From assembly GCA_032718475.1 (NCBI GenBank), contig JAUCBJ010009085.1:1-58947 (forward strand): a DNA stretch of 58,947 nucleotides, read 5' to 3'. Of the stretch, positions 1 to 10,687 are shown piece by piece. The stretch is from Nemertoderma westbladi. Its lineage: Eukaryota; Xenacoelomorpha; Nemertodermatida; Nemertodermatidae. The notes beneath the pieces are model-generated. The model was not told the DNA's origin. It saw only the letters and a list, made by a program, of their open reading frames with translations, and did not search any database. Each line of letters starts with the position of its first letter. Position 1 is the stretch's first letter. A program made the translations under genes and the position numbers.

Positions 1-65
1 CTAAATTAATTTGGCAATTATTAAAACTCGTGTGCAACTCGTTCAAAATATACTCATCTCAACAC

Positions 66-339
66 TGTAGGGATACCATCCAGCCCGGATTCATTACTAC
101 GTGGCTCGCCCCAATATGGTAGTCCTTGTATATACACCAATATACTTTCAGTATCACGGCGCAGTCAACAGTCAGACAGTGTGGGATACTGTAGGTTGCA
201 CGTTATGTACTGTCAGACTGTAGTGCATACAGTGCTGCCTAGCCAACAGCAGCACCGCTTACCGGTTATGATAACAATTTACGAATACAATATGATTGCA
301 GCCCGATAGTTGTATTTTCCGACTCATCATATTACCACA
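66..339 (+). repeat. 5' LTR of the Gypsy element
   Basis: This 274-bp block starts TGTAGGGATACC and ends CCACA, fitting the TG...CA rule. It recurs as 4290-4416 plus 13366-13538. It ends directly before TGGCGCAGTG, where a tRNA primer-binding site starting with TGG is expected. Differences from the 3' copy are few. Confidence 0.9.
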
Positions 340-1040
340 TGGCGCAGTGCTCGGTCACTGCTACTGAGTTCAGCAGTTGAACCGCAGGAAGTTTCCCCAT
401 CCACCGGTACCATGCGACCTAGCTGCTACTGCTACGCTACTACTACGAGTAAGCCTACTGCCTTCGCTGCACTCCAGGTGGGCGCGGCCCATCCCGGTGG
501 TGCAGATCCGGTGCTCCATGCCGAGGGACCGGTTTCCGTTCCGCAACCACGTCGTCGCGTTATCGACCTTCAAGGGCTGGAGAAGATAGACGGCGACATC
601 GAGTTTACCTCGTTCCGTCGGTGGCGCCAGGCCTGGCGGGTGCACGCCAGGAACTGAGCTGCTGAAGGTCCTCCCCCAACCAACTCTTGAAGACTGCGTT
701 CGTATCTGCCAGTCTTTCGAGGTGAGCGAGAGCGCAATGACACGATCATCGGCTGTGGTAAGCCGATCACCAAGGTGACATCTGCCTACAAACGCGGAGG
801 AGGCCCTATTCAGCAGCCGTCCACATTGCGATCATCCAGTGCCGCGGGTGCGTGTCGGAACTGTGGAAGGAAGCACCCTACCGGGAGAGCAAACTGTTCT
901 GCTAAGGACGCACAGTGCAGACAATGCGGCAGGGTCGGCCACTTCAAGGGGAGCTGCCGATCTGGGCCCGACCCCGGAGGTAAACCCAAGACTAAGGAGC
1001 CATCAGGGGTCAACACGATTACAGGAGGTGGAGCGACAAT
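340..1040 (+). pseudogene. Gypsy gag remnant with two CCHC zinc knuckles
   Basis: This is the structural gag gene of the Gypsy element. Fragments in two frames (about 340-657 and 775-1040) show a short capsid-like stretch containing FTSFRRWRQAW, then two nucleocapsid zinc knuckles, CRNCGRKHPTGRANC and CRQCGRVGHFKGSC, near 856-955. Such knuckles bind the element's RNA during particle assembly. The two parts are in different frames with stops between about 657 and 775, so no full Gag can be made. It runs straight into protease. The start codon is uncertain because the N-terminal region is degraded. Confidence 0.7.
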
Positions 1041-2990
1041 AAATTCAATCAGCTTCGCATGCGTTCTCCCCCGCATAACGGTCAAGGTCTTTGGCCTCAA
1101 CAACGACGGGTGTGCGGAAAGATCCGCAACGTCCTCGCCGACAGTGGCGCGGCCGCCACCATCCTCAGCCAGGACATTTACAGCCGGATGGGCGGCAGCA
1201 CCCAGGATCTCATACAGCATCCCTCTGCGGATCTACGTGCCGCCAACCACCTCCACCTCGAAATCGTGGGATTCTTTCCGGCCAGAGTTGACTATGGCGG
1301 ACATTCGGTGGCGATGAACATCGGGATCTCGCCGGAAGTCGACGGGTTGATCCTCTCCTTCCAGGCAATCGTCGACTTGAAACTCATCCGCCGCGACTTT
1401 CCTCAACCCATCGCCTCGGTAACAGCGGTGAAGGTGTCAATGGCGCTCCTGCAGATCCGCACGAATCTGCTCCGCGAGTTCGCCGATGTTTTCGACGACT
1501 CCAACAAACCGCTTGGCACAATGGCCGGCGAACCAATGCGGATCGAGTTAAAGGAGGGCGCAACCCTGTTCCACGCCAATGGCGCACGACCGATCCTCTT
1601 CGCGTTGCGAGACGTGGTCCAGGCAGAACTCTGCGAAATGGAACAGCGCGGAGTAATCGAGCGGGTCACTGAACCCACGGACTGGGCCCACCCGCTTACT
1701 GTCGCATGCAAACCCAACGGGAAACTCCGGGTTTGTGTGGACCTCCGCCACCTAAACAACCAGGTGAAGCAGCCGTACTACCCCACCCCAAGCCCGCGCG
1801 TGGCAGTAACAGGGACTTTGACCACAGTGCAGATCTTCTCTGTGTTTGATGCGGCCTCCGGCTATTGGCAGGTCCCCCTTGAGTCGACATCCCAACTCCT
1901 CACCACATTTGTCACCCGATGGGGGCATTACAAATATACGAGGAGTGTGATGGGACTCGTTTCGAGCGGGGACGAGTTCAATCGCCGCGGCGACGATGCG
2001 CTGCGGGGCCTTCCAGACATGGTAAAAGTCGTTGACAATGTGTTGCTATACAGTGACAACCTCGACAACCACATTGCCAGTGTCCGGAAGTTCCTCCAGC
2101 GGTCCCGCGATGCCGGCATCTCACTCAACCCCGACAAGATCCAGTTTGCCCAACGCGAAGTCAAATTCGCGGGTTACGTCGTCGGGGCCGACGGAATCCG
2201 GGCCGACCCGGCCAAGGTAAGGGCCATCGCGGGTTTCCCTCGACCGACCAACATCACCGACTTGCGGAGTTTCGTCGGGTTGGTCGAGCAACTCGCCCCG
2301 TTTTCAACGGACATTTCCACCACGATGTCTCCTCTCCGACCCCTCCTCCGGTCCCACAACACATACCATTGGAACTCAGACCACGAGGAGGCATTCTCAG
2401 CAACGAAATGCGCCCTAGTCTCCCCACCCATCCTCACTCCCTTCGAGCCGGAACTCAAAACGACGCTCGAGACCGATGCCTCCCGGAAGAATGGGTTGGG
2501 GTACGCACTCCTCCAGCGGTATGGAACCGACTGGAGGCTCGTCGAGTGTGGCTCCCGTTTTAGAACGGATACAGAGTCACGCTACGCGATGGTGGAGCTC
2601 GAGTTGCTCGCCGTCGCCTGGGCCACCCACAAGTGTCGTCTATACCTTGTGGGCCTCCCTCACTTCAAACTAGTGGTGGACCACCAGCCGCTGTTGTCGA
2701 TCCTGGACCGCCAGACTATCGACACCACGGACAACACGAGGATCCAGCGGTTGAAATCCAAACTGTCGTCATATGTATTTACAACCATATGGAGGAAAGG
2801 GAAGGAACACCGCATCCCCGACGCGTTGTCCCGATCCACAGTGGACGACCCGACCTCCGACAATCTCGTTGTCAACAGGGACATGGGCCACTATCTACAC
2901 GCTGGGACATCACAGGCGGCCGACGTCATACTGGAGGACTCCGACTCGGCGGAAGACAACCCCGCCTTCTCCGCCGCACATTGGCAACGA
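1041..2990 (+). pseudogene. Gypsy pol: protease, reverse transcriptase, RNase H
   Basis: The long frame at 1059-3260 encodes a retropepsin with active-site ADSGAA (about residue 28), an RT with the first catalytic Asp in FDAASGYWQ (near residue 264), and RNase H with ETDAS (Asp about residue 473) and VVDHQPLL. The YxDD box reads VVDNVLLYS (2031-2057), so the second catalytic aspartate is Asn. That should abolish or strongly reduce RT activity. The recognisable pol frame is lost near 2990, before the integrase, by a frameshift. Zinc knuckles lie immediately upstream and integrase downstream. Confidence 0.85.
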
Positions 2991-4247
2991 CGGCACGGAG
3001 CAACCCCGACTACATCACCCTCCTCGACGCCATTCAGGCTGGGTTCCCGCCACCCTCCCCTCAACTCCTGGGAGTCCAACCCTACTGGTCTATCCGGGAC
3101 AAACTCTCAGCCGACCACGACCTGGTGCTGTATGGACAGCGAATCGTGGTCCCACGGGCCGCACGACGGGAAACACTGGCTCGCCTCCACGCCGCCACCA
3201 GGGAGTCGAAAAGACTCTGCGGCGGGCCCGCCAGATGGTCTACTGGCCCGGGCTAACTAACGACATCCGGACTACTGTCGCCTCATGCGAGCCGTGCATA
3301 ACATACCGGCCCAGCCTCGCCAAGGAGCCACTCCTACGTGACCGCGAGGCCACACGACCGTTCGAGGAGATCGCAGGTGATCTTTTTAAACTCAATGGCA
3401 AACACTACCTCACCACCGCAGACCGCTACTCGGGGTGGCCCGAGGTATATGGGTACAGTAGCTACCCCACGGCCGCCTCCACAGCCGTACACATCCGGGA
3501 CATCTTCATCCGGTTTGGTGTCCCCACGCGTTTCGCTTCTGACGGCGGCCCACAGTTCGAAGAAAGAACTTTACGGATTTCCTAAGCGTCTGGGGAGTCG
3601 AGCCTATCACATCCTCCCCAGTTTACCCACAGAGTAATGGCCTTGCGGAGTCCGCTGTCAAGGCGACTAAGGCGTTACTAACTAAGACAGGGGGGAAACT
3701 GGACTCATCGTCATTCCAGGAGGGACTCCTGGAACTTCGCAACTTCCCACTCACCCACGGAAAGTCGCCGCCTGAGATCCTGTTCGGTCACCCAGTATGC
3801 ACTCGGGTGCCTACACATAGCCGGGCTTTCCTCGCCGACCACCAGACAACCCGTACGGAGCTCGACCAGGCACTGCCCTCGCTCCTAAAATCCCAGACAG
3901 CCACATACAATCGTGGCGCGCGACCCCTACCCCCCTTAGCGGTAGGGACACTTGTGCGGGTTCAGAACCCTACATCGAAACATTGGGACCGCACCGGGGT
4001 CATTGTGGAATCCAATCCCAACCGGAAGTACAGCGTTCGGACGCCTTCCGGTTGGTGCCTCACCCACAACCGCCGCCACCTCATCCAGGACACGGCCACT
4101 GGCATCAACGACGGCTCCAGTGCCGCCACGCCCCGTCCAACGCCACAGAAGGGCGTTCACTGGGCTGACGAACAAGCCAGTGCGTCTCCCGATCGGCCAT
4201 GCCGTTCCTACCCACGCCGCCGAAGGAAACCACCCAATAGACTATGA
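2990..4247 (+). pseudogene. Gypsy pol: integrase (frameshifted)
   Basis: This is the integrase part of pol. It would join reverse-transcribed DNA to the host chromosome. An HHCC zinc-binding part ends with SCEPC (about 3285-3300). The catalytic core shows GDLF (Asp near 3376) and FASDGGPQF (Asp near 3540). After a frameshift near 3570 the third-acid region follows with PQSNGLAES. A C-terminal tail (3807-4247) contains a VGTLVRVQNP-type SH3-like segment and ends in basic residues. At least two frameshifts break it. The polypurine tract and 3' LTR follow 35 bp later. Confidence 0.8.
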
Positions 4248-4280
4248 TAGTTTGTGGATTGTGGGTGCACCAACAAACTA

Positions 4281-4289
4281 GAAAGGGGG
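4281..4289 (+). promoter_or_regulatory. Polypurine tract of the Gypsy element
   Basis: GAAAGGGGG lies directly against the TG that opens the 3' LTR at 4290. This is the expected plus-strand DNA priming site for an LTR retrotransposon. Confidence 0.8.
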
Positions 4290-4416
4290 TGTAGGGATAC
4301 CATCCAGCCCGGACTCATTACTACGTGGCTCACCCCAATATGGTAGTCCTTGTATATACACCAATATACTTTCAGTATCACGGCTCAGTCAACAGTCAGA
4401 CAGTGTGGGATACTGT
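4290..4416 (+). repeat. Gypsy 3' LTR, left part
   Basis: Matches 66-192 of the 5' LTR with a few substitutions. It stops abruptly after TACTGT, where LINE A starts. The rest of this LTR resumes at 13366. Confidence 0.9.
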
Positions 4417-4592
4417 CCAGCCCCCAGCATCTGATATTACTACAGAAGTATTACTGTACGACTACAGATCTGCTGTACGACTGCTATACTGCTGTACCGG
4501 TTTTGCCTAACTTACACAGTACAGCAGTATTAAGAACGTGGGCTTACCCTACTATTTATATTTATCTTCTTCGCGTGAATGCCAACTTCACT

Positions 4593-5804
4593 ATGGCGCG
4601 AGCGGCGGAGCCTGATATCTGCAACTGCAATCATATAAAGAACGACGTACTTGCCTACATCTGGGCATCTCATGTTGCCGAGGCGCAAACGCGCGATACA
4701 ATAATTGCTATCGTTCAATCTTGGCCGAAGTTTAACGACGCACTGTTGAAGGAGGCAAAGACTGTTCTCCTCGGGCTAATCCCTTCTTCGGATAGGAACA
4801 AGTCCAAGCAAAGCTTCTCTAAAGTTCGCCAGAATGGTGACTCCTTACGGCGAAATCTGGTCGTCGACATCCTAGATATGTTCGAGTATCCGGGATTCTG
4901 TGACAGAGGTTCCGCCTCCGATAACTCTACTGCTACTCGTATTCCTGAATTTATTCCGGTCAACCTAGCGAGTCTTCCACCGTTTTCTTTAGGCAGCGCT
5001 GACATCTCTATGCTGTGTCGAACCGTCAGCATGCTGCAGGACAGGGTCGCTGTTCTCGAGGCAAACTACGGGCGACAGGAGGCCCCTCTTGCTTCTCAAA
5101 CAGCTGCGTTATGTACAGGCAAGAAAGGTGGTTCGGTCGTTACTCCTTCTCCTTCGGAACCACGGATTCACTCCTATGCTGACAAAGCTAAAACCACGAA
5201 TGCTACCTGGAATAATTCATCCGCTGCTGGTAGCATGATCGTTATTGACGATGATGATAGTTTTGCTGTTGTAGGTGCAGACGGCAAACATCGGGCGGCG
5301 AAACCCGTAGCGTCTAAGCATCCACGACATGCCGGAAATAACAACGTTGCTAAGTCTAACCCCGGCGGCCGAAAACCGCAACGGAGGAAGTTTATTGAAG
5401 GCGCATCTTCGTCAACTGCGCTCAGGACAGTGCAGCCTATTAGAAAACTGTATTTAACTGGGCTCGGCATCGAGGTTGTGCCTAAAGATATCGAAGCATA
5501 TATAAAAGATACTGTTGATCTAAACGTTTCAGTCGAACTGGTTAATAGGGAAGGTGCCACGCAGTCTTCTTTTATCTTAACGTGCAAAGATAACGAGCGC
5601 GAAACTCTTTTTAACCCCACCACATGGCCTCGACATGCTAGAATCAACTCTTATTTCCCTCCGAAGAATCGGCGTCCGGTAGCTCCACAGGTCCCTGGGT
5701 CTTCCTCGGGACTCCTGCCCAGCGGTGACTCTGTTATGTCAGGTACCCAGGTCGTCTTGACCAACACTTCGGAATCTACTCAACCAATAGGTTTGTCCAC
5801 GTAG
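4593..5804 (+). CDS. LINE A ORF1 protein, intact
   Basis: Open frame of 403 residues from ATG at 4593 (MARAAEPDIC). I prefer this start because upstream codons in the frame belong to the broken LTR and 5' leader. ORF1 proteins coat the element RNA and chaperone target-primed reverse transcription. The N-terminal 130 residues are helical-looking. A middle stretch contains LCRTVSMLQDRVAVLEANYG, a short coiled-coil candidate. A basic region follows, then an RRM-like domain with RKLYLTGLGIEV and FILTCKDNERETLF, ending in a basic tail. The same C-terminal arrangement occurs in LINE D ORF1. No internal stop is present. Confidence 0.75.
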   Translation: MARAAEPDICNCNHIKNDVLAYIWASHVAEAQTRDTIIAIVQSWPKFNDALLKEAKTVLLGLIPSSDRNKSKQSFSKVRQNGDSLRRNLVVDILDMFEYPGFCDRGSASDNSTATRIPEFIPVNLASLPPFSLGSADISMLCRTVSMLQDRVAVLEANYGRQEAPLASQTAALCTGKKGGSVVTPSPSEPRIHSYADKAKTTNATWNNSSAAGSMIVIDDDDSFAVVGADGKHRAAKPVASKHPRHAGNNNVAKSNPGGRKPQRRKFIEGASSSTALRTVQPIRKLYLTGLGIEVVPKDIEAYIKDTVDLNVSVELVNREGATQSSFILTCKDNERETLFNPTTWPRHARINSYFPPKNRRPVAPQVPGSSSGLLPSGDSVMSGTQVVLTNTSESTQPIGLST

Positions 5805-5930
5805 CCAACTGCGCAACTGGGCTATATTCCATGTATTATCGTGTATTTTTAATAACCCGACATCTTTTCCTTTTATAAATATATATTTTTATACTATTAA
5901 TTCCTTTTTATCATCTTACTAGTGTTTTCA

Positions 5931-6284
5931 ATGGCGAATAATAATATGAAACTTAGTTTAACTTCATACAATTGTAACTCTATTAAAAATGCGGCTTCGC
6001 AGAAAATTATTTTCAATTTGTGCGAATCAGGAACCGATATTTTATTCCTGCAAGAACTGTGTATAACCAAACAGGAGCTTGGTATTGTTAATAATTTACA
6101 CCCTGGTTTTCTAGGTGTTGGTGTATCTCCTGTTTGCAGTAGTTCTGGTATACTATCCGGGCGCCCTTATGGTGGAGTAGCCGTAGTGTACAGAAACACA
6201 ATTGCACACGCTGTTAACGTTATTCAATTTAATGATTCACGATTTATTGGTGCAGTTGTTAACCACTGGGGTGTTTTGACCATT
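5931..6284 (+). pseudogene. LINE A ORF2, endonuclease N-terminal part
   Basis: ATG at 5931 opens an exonuclease-endonuclease-phosphatase (EEP) domain. Visible motifs are SYNCNSIKN (metal-site Asn), LFLQELC (catalytic Glu) and RPYGGVAVVY. The frame runs unbroken to ACC ATT at 6284, where the 4.4-kb element begins. The reading continues at 10688 (AAC CTC) in the matching phase, so the insertion alone separates the two halves. The endonuclease nicks the genomic target to prime reverse transcription. Confidence 0.85.
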
Positions 6285-6546
6285 AGCACCACTGGGGGGG
6301 GGGGGGGGGGGGGGGGGGCGATTCGGCCCACCCACTATATTTTTGTAGTCGTCCAATGAAATCCTACAAAATTTGGGCTGTTGGTGATACAACTATAGAT
6401 GAACACTACCAAACCTTAAAAAGTTAAAATTTCATAAGCAGGGACTCATAATTTTGATGAAAAATAGAAGTAGTCCCAGGACAAAATTACAAAAATTTTC
6501 GTTTTCAAAAAACTAATAGTGTGGCAGTGTTGGCTAGTTTTAGTAG

Positions 6547-7340
6547 GTTTTTCAAGACGCTGAATCGAATGTGATTATATTCCACTTCCAAAAATTGAAG
6601 TGGATGCTATTTTTCGTACACCTAAGAAGTGGGCGTGGCACTTCAAATTTTGAAAAATTAAATATTCAGAAAATGCCCCTAATTTTTTTATTTCAACGCA
6701 TCTTTATGGGTTTTCTGGGCCGCTGAATCGATCGAAAGTAATATAGAAGCCTGAAGACTGAGTGGTTCGCCATTTTTGGTGCACCAAAATTAGGGCGTGG
6801 CTCTTCAAATTTTGAAAAATACGAGATTCGGAAAATAAACCAAAATTGAAAGGATTTGAGGCTTCTATATTACTTTCAATCGATTCAGCGCTCCAGAAAA
6901 CCTATAAAATTAATTTGAAATCAAAACTTTAGTGAATTTTCCAAATCTCGTATTTTTCAAAATTTGAAGTGCCACGCCCTAATTTTGGTGCACCAAAAAT
7001 GGCGAACCACTAAGTCTTCAGGCTTCTATATTACTTTCAATCGATTCAGCGCTCCAGAAAACCTATAAAAATGCTTTGCAAATCAAAACTTTAGTGTATT
7101 TTCCGAATCTCGTATTTTTCAAAATTTGAAGTGCCACGCCCTAATTTTGGTGCACCAAAAATGGCGAACCACTAAGTCTTCAGGCTTCTATACTACTTTT
7201 AATCGATTCAGCGCTCCAGAAAACCAATAAAAATGCTTCGAAATCAGAACTTTAGTAAATTTTCCGAATAAAGTAATTTTGAAATTTTAAAGTGCCACGC
7301 CCTATATTTGGTGCTCCAAAAATGACGTACCACTACACTT
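6547..7340. repeat. About 162-bp repeat array in inverted orientation
   Basis: Units contain GGTTTTCTGGRGCGCTGAATC, ATATAGAAGCCTGAAGACT, a GTGCACCAAAA dyad and GTGCCACGCCCT. Two diverged units read in one orientation (starting about 6547 and 6709). Three read in the opposite one (starting about 6860, 7021, 7183). The spacing is 161-162 bp throughout. The inverted arrangement could form a long cruciform. Nothing here codes for protein. Confidence 0.8.
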
Positions 7341-9075
7341 ACATACTTGTATAGAGCATTAGAGTGATCCAAACCAATAAAAATAAATAAAAATAGCCCA
7401 AACATAAATAATTACTAAATCACGAATGACTATGTAAAATTCGAAAATTTCAAAAAATTTGGTGCTGGAGACCAAATTTTGAGGTGGCACCCACATCGAA
7501 AAGTAGAAATCCAATTGCAACGGCGTTTTTTGCAAAAGATGCGGCATTAAATTTGGCTAATTCTCACAAAAAATTGGGCCGGTACGTAATGTGGTTGCAT
7601 AGTTACAGCAACTAAAAACTAGGTGGGATAAATATTTCTCCATTTGACGCAACACCGCCGCGGCCGCTATGAGGGAGGTGAATACCGCGGCCGCTCCTAA
7701 AGCCGCAGGCCATCGCTAACTATATAGGTTAACTTGGGATTCTGGGGGACTTTTCGATGAAGGAACTGACCAAATTTTTTCATTTTCTCACCAGGGGAGC
7801 GGCTCGGAATTCTAAGATATTAGCAACTCTAACATTATTAAATCTAACCCTTCGACGGACACGGCGGACAAAAAACCGTCATTTTTTCGACAATTTTAAA
7901 AATTTTTTGAAAGGCGCTCTACAGTGGCTCGAAAAAACCCTAGGTTATTGCTTAGCCGACGCCGGGATACGATAGAAGGGATTAATTAGTGAATTCGTTT
8001 TTTTTTTCAAAAAAGATTACCACGCCTTTTTTCCGAAAATGTCCGTCAAAGTTGAAAAAACGGACAAAATGACTTTGCGGGATCCGCTATAACTCGGCTA
8101 ATATTAATCGTACGGGGACAAAAGTAACGCGGTTGGAAAGGGGAAGAGTGGTACTACCTTCGTATCGAATGGGGGTAAGACATTTATTAAAATTTCGGGT
8201 GGAAAAAGGGGCTGTAAATTTGTACGTTTTTGTCCGTCTTTTTTGGAAAACTTATTTCCGAAAAGTTTAATTCGACAACGCGGGTAGGAATCCACTAATT
8301 CTTTTATGAAACTCGTAGAAGACCATTGGGGATACGTTCCTATCGAGTGGGGGTACAAAAAATATGTCGGCAATAGGGGCCAAAAAGGGCCAGAATTTGT
8401 AAAGTAGTTTTTATCGAATAATTTTTTATTTTTAACTTTAGTTGGTTAAGGTACATTCTATACAATCAATATCTATACGGGGAATTCAAATATGCTATCG
8501 GTTTTGCTCCAAGGATGATATTAAAAAAATGAGGGCCAAAATTATAATTTCGCGCTTCAAACTTGCTTCGCGGGAAATCGTCTAACTCAAAAACTACTTA
8601 ACTTACGGGAGATTTGTTTACACAGACTTATAGTGCGTTAAATTATCTATCTAACAGCGTTAATCACAGCGCCGGAGGTATTATAGAACTGGAGCGGCAG
8701 GCGATCGTGTGAAATATAATATTTATAAAAAGGGACGAATTTTTTTTAACAAATCGCTATTCCATTATAATTTAGCGTATTGCGCCAAAAGTACCTGTAA
8801 AAAGTATCAAATTAACTCCGCTATCTTTTATCTTAACATATATAATTAAAATTACGAATTTTAAGGGTCGAAAAATATCGCGTTATTTTGGCCCTTTTTT
8901 TAATTTTTTTGGGGCCAAAAATAACCCCTTCTCAAAAGATTAAGAAAAAAATTACGGCAAAGAATATACCAATTTTATTGAATTTGGACCACCAGAACCG
9001 AAGTTAGAGCGATTTTAGTGAAAAAATAAAAATAATTTTTTTTGCAAAAAAATTAAGAATGGTCAGGTCAATATT

Positions 9076-9138
9076 GGATTTCGAACCCGCGAACTTAGGT
9101 TTCATTAACGTGATTGATAACCACTAGACTATGTGAGC
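9076..9138 (-). other. tRNA-like segment with A and B boxes
   Basis: On the minus strand TAGTCTAGTGGTTA (complement of 9119-9132) matches the tRNA A box. GGGTTCGAAAT (complement of 9078-9088) matches the B box at normal spacing. I do not see acceptor-stem pairing, so a working tRNA is unlikely. It is probably a tRNA relic or a SINE head, and could still bind TFIIIC. Confidence 0.45.
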
Positions 9139-9993
9139 AAGTGAATTTGAAATTTTCGAGTGACTATTTTTAAACATAAATAACTTCGGTTCTACAGGGC
9201 CGTTTAATCTGAAACTTTTTTCATTGTATAGAGAATAGATTGTAGTGTGTGAAATAGGATAAAACTTGGGAAAAGACGCATGTGCACTTAGTGCAAAATA
9301 CACTTAAATAGTGAACATTTTTTCGATATTTCAAACACTATTATTTCCAGTTCTATTCATCGTAGAATGTTATTTTTTGGATTAAAATGTAGTTTGGAAT
9401 GATTTCTAACTATAATCGTAACATTTGTTTAACTTTTTATGTCTATAAAATGACTTAAAATGTCCATGAATATGGTCCAAAATCGCAAATCCAGATTTAT
9501 TAAATTGGATTTTTGACACTTTTAGCGACTGACACTTGATCATACACCATCGTAGATCGGTAGAGGATAAACATAAGTTTGTTAAATAAGAGCCACCATT
9601 ACGATCTGCTAAAGTGCATTTGTACAAATAAGTGTGCAAAAGTGCAAATTTTTTAATAAGGTCAAATTATATAGTATTGGGTTCTTTTCTTTGCAGATAC
9701 TTTATTTTCATATTAATATGTTGTTTGAACCTTACTGAGCGCATTAGGGGATATGCGTACAAATAACCGGCCCTTATGAGGCTTCGATTGGGTAAATTAA
9801 TAAAACATAAGGTTGTATAGTATAATATTCTAAAAACCAGTGTGATATTAAATGCACTTAAAACAATAAATAGAGATCAAACAACAAATGGACCACACAA
9901 TTAAAAACTCGCACAATTTTGTACTTATTATATCGCTTCAAATTAATTCAACAGTGGATATTTGGGGAAAGGGGGAAGCTACAGTGTGCATTC

Positions 9994-10042
9994 GGGGGAA
10001 GTTTGGTGAACTGCATTTATGCAGTGAATCCAAACTTCCCCC
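9994..10042. repeat. Perfect 13-bp stem hairpin
   Basis: GGGGGAAGTTTGG at 9994-10006 pairs with CCAAACTTCCCCC at 10030-10042. The loop contains a second small dyad, ACTGCAT/ATGCAGT. It lies within the 4.4-kb DNA element. Its function is unknown. Confidence 0.75.
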
Positions 10043-10687
10043 TTTGATATATCATATACTTAAGACATGCTAGGGTGACGGGGAAATATTTGTTACTGTC
10101 ACACTTTGCTTCCATTTATCCTATCCTTTATTATTACCCCAGTCAGATAAGAGATAATAAATCAGTAAAAACTAAACTAAACTGTCTTTCATGCAAACAA
10201 ATTTCTAACTAAAGACGGGTGAATGACCATGACCATGGAAATAATTTTAAATATAATTGTATATCAACTATTTGGGGAGGCTTCCAAGTTAAACCCGAAA
10301 ACAATTATTTTGTTACATATAGTAAATAACGTTGTATGTTCTTCTTCCTCTCATAATAAAATATAAATGAAATATCTCAGATCGCTATGCCCTGTAACAT
10401 TTCACAACCAAAATATTTAAGTGTGAAAAGTGTAGGCCTACCACACTCCGCCCAAACAACCGCAAACGCATAGCCAACAAATTTAACAAAAGGTTACATA
10501 CATGTTGGGTTCATGACGAGATGAGTGAAAATTGATCGCGTAATATAAAGTAAAAAATTAAGAGACGGGCTGGCTCTCCTCCACTTTCTTACCCAATGGA
10601 TATGTTGTTGTAATAATCTAATATTGGGGCGGCTTTCTCTCGGAAGGGGCCGATTCGGCCCCCCCCCCCCCCAGTGGTAATAGGGTT

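Larger units (their letters stand above)
6287..10685. mobile_element. 4.4-kb TTAA-site DNA element with poly-G terminal inverted repeats
   Basis: Left end CACCACTG, then 25 G, then CGATTCGGCCC. Right end GGGGCCGATTCGGCC, then C14, AGTGGTAATAGGG, so the termini are inverted relative to each other. Flanks are TTAG (6283-6286) and TTAA (10686-10689), and removal with one TTAA restores LINE A ORF2 in frame. TTAA targeting is known for piggyBac and Kolobok superfamilies. No transposase frame is visible, so it is presumably non-autonomous. Inside are a 162-bp repeat array, a tRNA-like segment and a strong hairpin. Exact TIR length is uncertain because of the homopolymers. Confidence 0.7.

Noticed and set aside
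2633-3256. 207-codon frame overlapping Gypsy pol
   Set aside because: Mostly a shadow frame of GC-rich pol; its downstream part only reflects integrase in shifted frame.
8104-8373. 89-codon minus frame in the 4.4-kb element as a transposase
   Set aside because: No catalytic or DNA-binding motif; short and isolated.
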